From Trichomonas tenax (taxonomy: Eukaryota > Parabasalia > Trichomonadida > Trichomonadidae): 64,000 bases of DNA. Shown here piece after piece: positions 30,363 to 40,100 of the stretch (the stretch's first letter is position 1; each line of letters begins with the position of its first letter). The stretch lies in the NCBI GenBank assembly GCA_023091735.1, contig JALKBU010004900.1, forward strand, positions 124,001 to 188,000, given 5' to 3'. The notes under the pieces are model-generated. The model worked only from the letters and a program-made list of their open reading frames with translations. It was not told the DNA's origin and ran no database searches. Position numbers and translations under genes: made by a program.

Positions 30363-30811
30363 ATTAAGATTATAATGTTGTATTGTTATAATAAAAATTT
30401 TGTTTATTTTCATAAAAAAATTTCCAACCACCAAGAATGCCCATGGTTAGTTCAAAACGGTGCTACTGTAAAGTTCTGCGACATTATCCCAAGATGCTAT
30501 GGAAAATCGGCGGGGAAAAGAACAATGTGAATCAAGAAAATATGAAATATCGTGGAGTAAAATAAAAAATTAACAGCAAAGATACCATTCCCTCGGGCCT
30601 AACCTACTCTATAGAATCAATCAGAATATTCAAGTATTTTTAAAGTGATGCAATTTCCCATTCTTTACATGTCAAAGCAGGTAAAATCTGGCATGTAAAC
30701 ACGTTACTTTTACACTTCATTATTTTTCCTAAATTTTTTGTCATGCATAGTGCAGGTACACAAAATTCATCGATCTTTAAAAATTTGTATAGATTTTTTA
30801 GTGAAATTTAA
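30363..30811. other. Intergenic region upstream of HECT gene
   Basis: 449 bp without a convincing gene. A 42-codon ORF at 30437-30565 (+) has no Inr and no recognisable product. Two CATGTAAA octamers in opposite orientation lie near 30665 and 30692. An initiator-like TCATC is at 30767-30771, 43 nt before the HECT start. Confidence 0.4.
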
Positions 30812-32938
30812 ATGGATGAAACTCCTTCAGTTGAAACTCTAATTAAAGGATTCTTCGAGCAACTTACTGTAGGATGTGATAAGATAGACTGTAAGCAGCA
30901 AGAATGCAGGTCTTCCAATTTATATCACTATCATTTCAAAGATAAGACGGAGACTGCAGTTCGTGCTGTAGAATTAACGCTAAACTATCCCCACAATCCG
31001 TGTTTGTGTGGATTCTATTCACCATTGAATCATGATAAAACAATTTTACCGAAAATTGATAAATTTGATTCAATAGTACGCGACATTATTCACAACAAAC
31101 ACAAGCAAAATCCCGATGAACAGCTATTGAATTCCATTAACGAGGTTGTTTCTAGCGAGATTATTATTAGTTTCATTTTATTATTGAACAAAAATCCTTT
31201 GTCGTTATCAAATATGTCTCTCAGTACAGATTTAATCGAAGATTTCGAGCTAGTTTTTCAAAGGGCTTACAGATATTTTCTTCCATTTTATTTAACTTTT
31301 AATGAGATGGTGAAACGCTACATCAGACTTCCAAATGTTGACACATATACACACGTTCGTGGACTTTTGATGATATTCCTTTTCGAAATATATTTCAATA
31401 AAGATAACTACGAAGGAACATTTCTCCCGCTTATAGATCATGTCATGAGATTACCGCAGAAAGCTACAATGCTATTTTGGTCTTGTTTACAATGTTTTCC
31501 AATACTTTTGAAAAGAATTGTTTCTTTATGCCAAACAATGCTCTCAATATACGTTTTAAAGCAACCTATTATCAATCTCATTCCTAAAACAATTTCAGAT
31601 TTATGCGGCTTTATCACCATGCTACAGAGATGTTCAGATAATTCAATGTATCATCTACCAAATTCTGCTTTTGCGAATTATGCACTTTCTAATCGTTTGA
31701 ATCCATTTCGTGAACTTGAGAGATATGAAATGAGTAAGATATCTTTTCTTCAATATCCATGTGTGCTCAACATGAAATTTAAGCACAAAGTCTTACTGAC
31801 TGCGCAAGAAAACAAGCAGCATCTCATGGGTTCTCGCTCAGTCATTAATGAGGCTCTTATATTAGGCAGGTCAATGAGTAGCAGTCTCATTTACAATATT
31901 CTCGAAATTCGAAGAGATCATCTTGTTGAGGATGCAATAAGAAAGATTCCTCGTCTCAAGAGTGAAGATCTGATGAAGCGGCTTGTCGTTACCTTTAAAG
32001 GAGAGCAGGGAATTGATCAAGGTGGCGTTTCCCGTGAGTTCTTCTATCTCTTAACGTCACAGATCTTCTCTCCGGACTACGGAATGTTTACTACGATCAA
32101 TGGATATTATTGGTTTACGATCACTCCTTTCGAGGATTATTTGGCATATTCTATGCTTGGAACTGCTGTTTCCCTTGCAATATACAACAATGTCGTTCTG
32201 CCCGTGAGATTCCCGACTCTTCTTTACAAGAAGATTCTTGGAAAGCCCATCACGCTTAGCGACATGGGCGAAATTGATCCTGAGTTCTGCAAGACAGCTT
32301 CCCAAATGATTGATATGCGTAATAGTGGAGAAGATGTTTCCACTGTATGCTTGACTTTCACCACAGTAATTGACCAATTCGGTGAGAAGATAGAAGTCCC
32401 ATTGGTTCAGAACGGAGACAGAATAGAGGTCAACAATGACAATTTGGATGCATACATCGCGTCCTACATCAACTGGTGGACGAACATTAGTATTTCAAGG
32501 CAATATGAAGCTTTTCTCAACGGATTCACAAAAATTTCAATTTCAAAGTTATATAGACTCTTCGCAGCTGACGAGATAGACATACTTGTAAGCGGCGAAG
32601 CTGTTTTAGACTGGGCTGCTTTGAAAAAGAATGCGAAGTATATCGATGGATACACTAAAGACAGCCAACAAGTTATTTGGTTCTGGGATCTTTTCAACAA
32701 ATTCAACAACGACCAAAAGGTGAAGTTCCTGAGGTTCTCCACAGGTACACCAAGAGCTCCAGTCGAAGGCCTCGGAGAAGTCCAGCTGACTATCCAGAAA
32801 ACGAACGACCTTCAGATGCTTCCAGTTTCTCACACTTGCTTCAACATGTTTTCACTTCCTGCATACAAAACAAAGGAAGTTCTAGAGCAGAAAGTGTTGC
32901 TAGCTATCGAGCATTCAGAAGGATTCGGTTTAGTTTAA
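30812..32938 (+). CDS. HECT E3 ubiquitin ligase, E6AP/UBE3A-like
   Basis: 708 residues. Residues about 15-65 form a Cys-rich segment (CDKIDCKQQECRSS, later NPCLCG) that fits the AZUL zinc finger of UBE3A. The middle is helical. The HECT domain covers about residues 350-708: GVSREFFYLLTSQIF and YSMLGTAVSLAIYNN belong to the N lobe, and LPVSHTCFNMFSLP holds the catalytic cysteine at residue 676. The protein ends EGFGLV, as HECT ligases do. It should accept ubiquitin on Cys676 from an E2 and pass it to substrate lysines; E6AP-type enzymes act in cytosol, nucleus and at the proteasome. All key residues seem intact. Substrates are unknown. Confidence 0.92.
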   Translation: MDETPSVETLIKGFFEQLTVGCDKIDCKQQECRSSNLYHYHFKDKTETAVRAVELTLNYPHNPCLCGFYSPLNHDKTILPKIDKFDSIVRDIIHNKHKQNPDEQLLNSINEVVSSEIIISFILLLNKNPLSLSNMSLSTDLIEDFELVFQRAYRYFLPFYLTFNEMVKRYIRLPNVDTYTHVRGLLMIFLFEIYFNKDNYEGTFLPLIDHVMRLPQKATMLFWSCLQCFPILLKRIVSLCQTMLSIYVLKQPIINLIPKTISDLCGFITMLQRCSDNSMYHLPNSAFANYALSNRLNPFRELERYEMSKISFLQYPCVLNMKFKHKVLLTAQENKQHLMGSRSVINEALILGRSMSSSLIYNILEIRRDHLVEDAIRKIPRLKSEDLMKRLVVTFKGEQGIDQGGVSREFFYLLTSQIFSPDYGMFTTINGYYWFTITPFEDYLAYSMLGTAVSLAIYNNVVLPVRFPTLLYKKILGKPITLSDMGEIDPEFCKTASQMIDMRNSGEDVSTVCLTFTTVIDQFGEKIEVPLVQNGDRIEVNNDNLDAYIASYINWWTNISISRQYEAFLNGFTKISISKLYRLFAADEIDILVSGEAVLDWAALKKNAKYIDGYTKDSQQVIWFWDLFNKFNNDQKVKFLRFSTGTPRAPVEGLGEVQLTIQKTNDLQMLPVSHTCFNMFSLPAYKTKEVLEQKVLLAIEHSEGFGLV

Positions 32939-33179
32939 TTTTTGTTTGAATAAAATATATAATTTCTTTTTGTTGTAAATCCAATTCAACAAACTTTCAT
33001 ACGCAGCAATGGCTTTCCGATTCTTTGAATTGCACTCCATTTTCTCTATGAGATATTGTTATTTTAGATTTGTTTTTGTTATTTTAAATTATCTGCAACA
33101 AATTTAGCTGCAGTATATAGGAAAAACCATGGAAAATGATGTTTGTAGTTAATTAACAGTTAAATTTAGTCAAAGAAAA

Positions 33180-33683
33180 TTACAATGTATCAAAAATACT
33201 AAAATCGAAGTCAAGAAGCTTCTCAGAGTCAGAGACTGAGTCTGGTGGGGATATTGTTGGTTGGGTGACATTAATCAAAATCTGTTTAAAGAGTTCTGCA
33301 TAGACTGGTTCGATCAGGGCACGAACAGCCTTCCAATTTTCACAATACCAGCAAATTAAAGGCTCCTTAGTTCGTTTTGCAATACGATCTACTGTAATTC
33401 CAATTCTTTTGGCAATTTCTTCGGCTAATTGCACTAAACGCCCCTTACTAACACCAGGAAGGGAAAACAGGTACTTGTTGACCTGCGGATAGCTCTTGTT
33501 ACAGTTTCGAATCCTTTGTTCAATCTTTCTCCAGAGTTTCTCGTAACTCTCTGATGCCTTCCTTGACCCAGGAAGCCTCTGTATAATGAAATACTCTCCT
33601 TGCTGTACAATGGTAGGTTTCTGCTTGCCAGCCATCAAATTATACAATGATAGAAGTGAGTGTTTATTTTCACTTTCTGACAT
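33180..33683 (-). CDS. Small protein with possible DNA-binding helices, unknown
   Basis: 167 residues from the ATG at 33683; the frame extends two codons further only through a GTG. A serine-rich start is followed by a basic helical block (SYEKLWRKIEQRI), then LAEEIAKRIGITVDRIAKR, which reads like a helix-turn-helix, and CWYCENWKAV, and an acidic tail (DSEKLLDFDFSIFDTL) that could act as an activation region. I do not recognise the family. A role in transcription is an inference from a basic helical core plus an acidic tail. A weak initiator (TCATA, +1 at 33715) lies 32 nt upstream, and an ATG further in (MAGKQKP) is an alternative start. Confidence 0.6.
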   Translation of the reverse strand: MSESENKHSLLSLYNLMAGKQKPTIVQQGEYFIIQRLPGSRKASESYEKLWRKIEQRIRNCNKSYPQVNKYLFSLPGVSKGRLVQLAEEIAKRIGITVDRIAKRTKEPLICWYCENWKAVRALIEPVYAELFKQILINVTQPTISPPDSVSDSEKLLDFDFSIFDTL

Positions 33684-35513
33684 TAGCACTCAAATATTTC
33701 ATCATAGCTATATATGAGACCAGCAATGGTTTTATTCTAATTTGAGATTCAAGAGATAACGTGCCGCATCAAATTGAGAAGTAACGTGCTTTCAAAACAC
33801 ATATGATTATATTTAGGATAACTTTAAACAGATAACCTGTTCTATCAGCGTACTAAAAATCTGAAGTTTACAAGTTTTAAAATCCTAACTGAGCTATTTT
33901 ATATAATATCATTAAATTTTTGATTATGAGTCAAGCCCGCTATTTTTTTTCAATTGCTAACGTGCTCCTTTTATCTTTGAAAAATGATGTTGTAAAGCAT
34001 ATATAATAATATTGGAATTTGAAAATTTTGAGATTTTCAGATTAATACTGTGTTTCAAATCAAAATATTAAGCAGGGATTGGTTAATTTCTATTTAATTT
34101 TGTAAAATGTTCAATGATTAACGTTCTTCACATCATGACTTTAAATTGTTGAAACAGAAAACAGCGCTAAATCCTAAGAGACATCGATTTATCACTTCAT
34201 TGCAACGTGCCTTTATTCAGAAATTGCGGGATATTAGAATTCTCGAAGACAATGAAAAAATACGCATTTGACAAGCTGAAAACCATAGCAGTAACATCAC
34301 CGCTGGAAAGCTAACATTTCGGTTATATATTTCCTTGTGCACTTTATATCATTGAATAAACCGAAAAATTTGTGACCATTAGTCAAATATTGCCGGTTTC
34401 AGGATTGCTCTTTATCCGGTTGAAAATTCATAAGGTATTAGTGTATGGCTTTTGCAATAAACCCCTCTTTCGATATTTTCAATTCGACTGATAAGACATT
34501 TTTTATTTTCAATAGATGACACCATTTTCCATAACGTTAACACATATAAGCACAAACAAAATACAAATGTGCTTTATGTAGATGAGTCAAAATCCTTTTG
34601 GAGCTGCAGATGATTCGATGTGCTTAAAGTTGCTCAAAATGATATTTATGAGCATTGGAATCTTCGCATGCCATAAGATATACATTTTATACTTCTAAAA
34701 TTACTATTCCCTAGTGTTCTATCAAATAATCCCATCATTCTTCATAATGTTATTATCTAATATATGAAACTTAAATTATGTTTGGCTACTTGCAGAATTA
34801 CCATCCATTATAAGTTAAAAGCATGCCCTAATGAAGAGAGTTAAATATATTACATCTTCATTGAATATTTGAAAATCAGATCATGGATTACAGATTTAGC
34901 GAGAGAACTCGTAGAGAATCACTCTATTCATGAATTAAGATATTCTCTTTGTAACTTATGTGTTGGATTTAAATCTGTAATTTTTGTAATTATAAAATAT
35001 ATGGATAACTCCAATGATGTTAAGGAATTTAAATAAACAGAAGAAGTGTATGAAATCTTTCGAATTGACGTAGTCTATTACCGTATACGAATTTGACTTT
35101 TTCATTTTACATTGGTAAGTAATGCTTTTGGCCTTGGGGTATATATATCATATCAGAAGGTTATTTATATGATTGAATCTAGAAGCATCAAACTCATCCT
35201 AACGAAATTGATGATATAAAAAATAAAACAGAAAAAGCGATCAAAATGATCGCGAATCCAAAACAAAGAACTAAAGAGGTATCTAAAGAAGAAAGTTTTG
35301 GACGATTTTTAGTAAAATGTCACTTTTTGATAAATTTTAGATTTCATCGTTTGTTTTAACTAAAGCGATTTTGAACAGAAATTTAGACATTTTAAGGTAC
35401 GGAGACACTAATTCCATTGAATTAAAGCATTTCTTTGTAAAATTTTGTAAATTCTTTTTTGACAGAATTGAGATCAAAACGATTATTAACTTCACAATCA
35501 AAATTTATTTAAA
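33684..35513. other. 1.8-kb gene-free AT-rich region
   Basis: Both promoters of the divergent flanking genes must lie here. No ORF looks coding. AACGTGC occurs four times on the plus strand at 33758, 33783, 33959 and 34204, the first two 25 bp apart. No tRNA, rRNA or transposon ends were recognised. Confidence 0.4.
35492..35497 (+). promoter_or_regulatory. Inr of the kinase gene
   Basis: TCACAA matches TCAYW, with +1 A at 35494 and a 20-nt leader before the ATG at 35514. Confidence 0.55.
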
Positions 35514-36992
35514 ATGGAAGGACAAACGAAGATTGGAAAGTACAATGTCATCAGAACCTTGGGATCAGGCACTACTGCGAAGGTCAAACTCGCTGAAGAC
35601 TCCACAGACGGAAAGCTTGTCGCTATAAAGATTATCAAGAAATCTGCTTTCGACGTTAAACCTGACCTGCAAAGAAAGATCCGGCGTGAAGTGGCACTCA
35701 TGCGGCTCCTGGATCATCCACACTTGCTGAAATTGATTGAAGTTCTTGAGTCACCTCACCACACGTATATTGTCTTGGAATACGCCGAGCATGGTGAGCT
35801 CTTCGACTACCTCGTTTCGTGTGGACGCCTCTCACCAGAAGTTGCCATGAAAATGTTCAGACAAATTATTTATGGTATTGATTATCTACATCAGCACTTA
35901 ATCTGCCATCGCGATTTGAAGCCAGAGAACATTTTGCTCGATAAATCGGACCACATTAAAATTGCAGACTTCGGATTTGCACGATGGATGCCAGATAAGA
36001 TCGCAGAGACGTCCTGTGGCTCACCACACTATGCGGCACCAGAAGTCATTCGTGGTCTCGCGTACGATGGACGCAAGGCAGACATTTGGAGCTGTGGTGT
36101 TATTTTATACGCTCTTTTGGCGGGAAGACTTCCTTTTGATGACCCATCGATTCGCAATTTGCTCAGCAAAGTCAAGTCTGGCAACTTCATTATGCCAGAT
36201 TTCGAACCTTTCTGCATCCGCACGTTAATCGCCAAAATGCTCACAGTTGATGTCAATTCGAGAATTACGATCAAAGAAATCAAGGAATCAGAGGCATTCA
36301 AGTTGTTCTGCCCAGAAACATACGTTGTTCCTGTTCCTCTTCCTCTTCCAAACACAGCAGATCCACTTCAGGCCGAGGACATCGACGAGCAGTACTTCTC
36401 TGTCCTCAGGAACATCGGATATCCATCAGACGACTCAATCATACAGGAACTCACAGCTCCAGGTACAACAGACGCGAAAATGTTTTATTACCTTCTTACA
36501 TCGACGCTCGATGTCAAGGCCCTTCCTTGGGATGGAATTCCATCAGATCCAGCTCCAGACGAGAGATTCATGATGACACCAAGAATTATGGCACCAGTTG
36601 GCTCTTTACACACCAACGATGCATTCTTCAGGCGTCCAAAGGCTCCGTCTGCAGGATCTCCAGACTTTTACTCATTCGTTGAGAAATCTTGGGCTTCTGT
36701 TGAGTACAATGGGCCAGTTACATCTGTTATTGAGTTCGAACCAGTTAATGTTGATCCAGAGACGCTGATTGCCTCAATACAGATGAAGCTTGTTGATTTG
36801 AACTGCTTATTCTTGTTCCCGAATGATCACAACCTGATCGTCAATGTCCAACATGACGATCTCTACGTTTTGATCTCGATGGTGTTCAAGGAAGTTGGAT
36901 GGGCGACAATCGCTCTTGAAATGAAATATGGTGAGCAAGATGCTTTTCAAGCATTCTCCGAAGAAATAGGTGAAATTGTTAGATCATTTTAA
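35514..36992 (+). CDS. CAMK/AMPK-like Ser/Thr protein kinase
   Basis: 492 residues. The kinase domain covers about 8-265 and looks fully active: glycine loop LGSGTTAKV, ATP-anchoring Lys39 in AIKII, helix-C Glu59, HRDLKPEN with catalytic Asp134, DFG Asp152, and the activation loop ETSCGSPHYAAPEV with Thr166 in the position phosphorylated by LKB1-type kinases. DIWSCGVILYALLAG and LPFDD are typical of the CAMKL group (AMPK, BRSK, NUAK, MARK). A UBA-like helical segment may follow at about 300-345, and the last 100 residues (ending EEIGEIVRSF) resemble a KA1-type autoregulatory domain. Trichomonads have many such kinases, and the pathway cannot be told from the sequence. Confidence 0.9.
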   Translation: MEGQTKIGKYNVIRTLGSGTTAKVKLAEDSTDGKLVAIKIIKKSAFDVKPDLQRKIRREVALMRLLDHPHLLKLIEVLESPHHTYIVLEYAEHGELFDYLVSCGRLSPEVAMKMFRQIIYGIDYLHQHLICHRDLKPENILLDKSDHIKIADFGFARWMPDKIAETSCGSPHYAAPEVIRGLAYDGRKADIWSCGVILYALLAGRLPFDDPSIRNLLSKVKSGNFIMPDFEPFCIRTLIAKMLTVDVNSRITIKEIKESEAFKLFCPETYVVPVPLPLPNTADPLQAEDIDEQYFSVLRNIGYPSDDSIIQELTAPGTTDAKMFYYLLTSTLDVKALPWDGIPSDPAPDERFMMTPRIMAPVGSLHTNDAFFRRPKAPSAGSPDFYSFVEKSWASVEYNGPVTSVIEFEPVNVDPETLIASIQMKLVDLNCLFLFPNDHNLIVNVQHDDLYVLISMVFKEVGWATIALEMKYGEQDAFQAFSEEIGEIVRSF

Positions 36993-37106
36993 TCTTTTTT
37001 ATTATTTTTAAAGTCTTTATTTTGGAAAAACATTGATTTTTTTAAAAATAAATCTATGAGTTTAAAATCAAAACATAATAACATGAATATCAATAGTAAA
37101 ATTGCC

Positions 37107-40100
37107 TTATGAATTAGCAAGGATATAAGTTGCCTTTCCGTAGTCAATAAGTTTGGACTTGTATTGAGTTACGGTATAACCAGAGTTGGCAATAAGGTCA
37201 ACAGTTTCCTGAGAAAGATTGACATTATCGACTTTTCCTAATCTTTCTATTGTATGTGCAGTCTTCATCGCTGGACCAATAACTTCGAAAGAAGGAGATC
37301 CATTGTCCAATACAGTGCAAAGGAGAGGTCCGCCAGAGTGAATACCGATTCTGAATCTCAATCTGTGTGAGCTGACATTGGAAACCATCTGTGCAAGTTG
37401 AATCATCTTCTTACCGAAGTTTACCACATTCTGAGCTGCAGCTTCTGGAGTTCCATCACTTTCGAACAGTCCTGATCCAACAATGTAGTGTTCACCGAAG
37501 GCGTGCAACTTCGTAAGTGTCTGGAATGAGGAGAGTTCGGAATCGAACTCCTTCAAGAAGATGTTCAAAACATTGATTGATTGCTTCGCCTGCATTCCTG
37601 AAGTTGTGTCAGTAAAGTTTACCGCAGATGCAACCAAGATTGTTGCACACTTGACTTCGATTGTCAAATCGCGCTTGCCTGAAACTAACGAAACAGCAAT
37701 CTGGCGTGGAACTAGGGAATAAATCATCTGCTCGATCTTGGCCTTTTCGTGCGCTAAAGTGATGTTATGTGCAACAATCGTTGAGCGATCAGTGATAATC
37801 AAAGCACAAGATGTATTCCTTGCACCATGTTCTACACTAGAAATGACTTTGATCGTAACTGGAACTTCACGTTCATCGTCTGTGAAAAGAGTTGTATCGA
37901 TTAACGGAGAAGCCAAAATTTCGCCTCTCTTGATCAACTCTATTGCATCAAGAACTGGTGCAGAAGATGATGGTATGATTTCACTGATATTCCTTCCAAT
38001 TACATCGATTGGTGTATTGTTAAACATTTCGTGATATCTTCTGTTTGTGCCAATGACTGTTCCATCATGAGATAAAGCAATAATACCATCAGAGATGAAA
38101 TCGTTAATATGGGAAATTACTTGAACTGTCTTTTGTTTTGTATTCATTGCGGTCTTTCTGAATGCATGATCATATTCACCCTGAAGGAATCTAACAACTT
38201 GTGGTGATTCTGAGACAGCTTCTAAGTCCATAACCAAAATAGGATCAAGGCAGGCTCTCATTGATGGTGTCAAAGAGTATCTGATGAATATGAAGCAGAG
38301 AATGACTTCGATCAGGAACAATATAATGCAAATGAGAAGCTCGAAACCGTTGTAATATCTGTTAGGGCCTTGCATAATCTCAGTCATCATTGTCATACTC
38401 TGATTATAAAACTCTAAAGAAAGAGAATTCAAGATATCGTACGTAATTTCAACAAAGTGGATCCACCAGTAGCTATCATAAGATGTGGGCATTTGCTCCA
38501 TCTTAAGGAGTCTGTAGCAATGGACAAACAAGAAGTAAATAGCGGTTGTATAGGTAATGCAAGATATGTTAGGAATCTGTCCAACAACTAAGCTCTGACA
38601 ACGCTTTTCTAACAGATATTCTCTATAGTTCTTCCTGAATATGAAGCCATCTTTGAGATCGTCTGTTCCTCCAAATATTAATTCATCGTATTTGGTGATC
38701 ATTGCAGTTGCAGCAAATTTGAACAAACCCTCAAGCTCTGTCTTATTTGGAGACATGAAATCACCAATCAAATCATAAGCGTACAAATAAATATAACCTA
38801 ACTCAGAAATCATATCTGATGAAACTTGCATACTATCAATGATAAAGCTGGCGTTGTTTGTATGGTTGAGGAAGGAAATAACGACAGAAATGATTGGTAA
38901 TTGAATCACAATGAAAGCAGTTAAAAGTAAAATGATGACACAGTGCATCTTCATATCAGTGAAGGATAAGTGATCTGTGTCTTTCTTCTTATCTGATAAT
39001 GTTGTGTCAAACTCTTCATATTCCTGTGGAAGCCCTAAAATATTTGTAACTGTTTTTGTTGGGACTGTTGAATAAAGAGAAATCAAGAACTTAAACTCAT
39101 TCTTGATTTCTACGATGATGAACGGCAAAGCAACACAGATTATCAAGAAACAGACACCAATGCCGACAACGATGATAATAACAGTGTTATTCTGTGCAGG
39201 TGTTTTCTCACTGTTAATCAAATCTTTAAGGACTCTTATTTGCTCTTTCAAAGCCTTGGAAATAGCTGGATAGAAGTAAACACTTTGTTCAATGCCAATT
39301 GATGGATTCTCTTGAGTACCAATATAAGCATCGCTTGTTGCAGAGAGTGAGCGCGCTGAAATCTGGTAAAGTCTGAGGATATCAATGTAGGTAAGATTCC
39401 TCGTAACAGGATCTATTGGGCTGAGAACTGATGCATTGATCTTTTGCTCAACCCATGAATGAAGATATGAAAGAGGGAATGAATCATAGTTCTGGAAAGA
39501 TTCATAAATGAGGTTATCAAATTCATTAGTCAGCGCATTCAGCGTTGCTCTCTCGGTTGAAAGATCGAAGTCAGGTACAGCATGAACTGTTGCATTGTGT
39601 GTTGGGAAGCTAAGTGTCGAGAATAAAATCTTAGATGTGACATGGATGAGCTGATGCAAGTTCATGATGAGTAAAACTTGGTCATCAACACGCTGGATAT
39701 GCTTAGCGGAAAGAATGTAAACAGCCATTGAGAAACCGAGAGATATGATTGATACAATTACTGCTACAACAAAGAATCGAATCGGCCAATACATAGGTCT
39801 GGCATTCAAAGCACTCTGAATACCATGATCTGTCTTGTCTATATCGACGTGGGTTTCAGAAAACTCTGAAATGAATACAGATGACTTAATTGTTGACAAG
39901 CGGGAGATTTGCGCAATAGATTCCTCATTATTTTCTGGTAATTCATCGTGTGAATCTTTCAACTTTAGCAATCTTTGCTCTGTAGCAGTTGCAGTAATTC
40001 TGTTTCCTGAAATCGTTCTGTTGAAGTTGACATATTCCTCGAGAACACAATCTGATGAAGGATGTTCGAAAATGAAGTCTGCGAAGATTTGATTGATGTT

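Noticed and set aside
30437..30565. 42-codon ORF beginning MPMVSSKRCY
   Set aside because: No Inr, no known pattern and no sign of selection; kept only as a remark in the intergenic entry.
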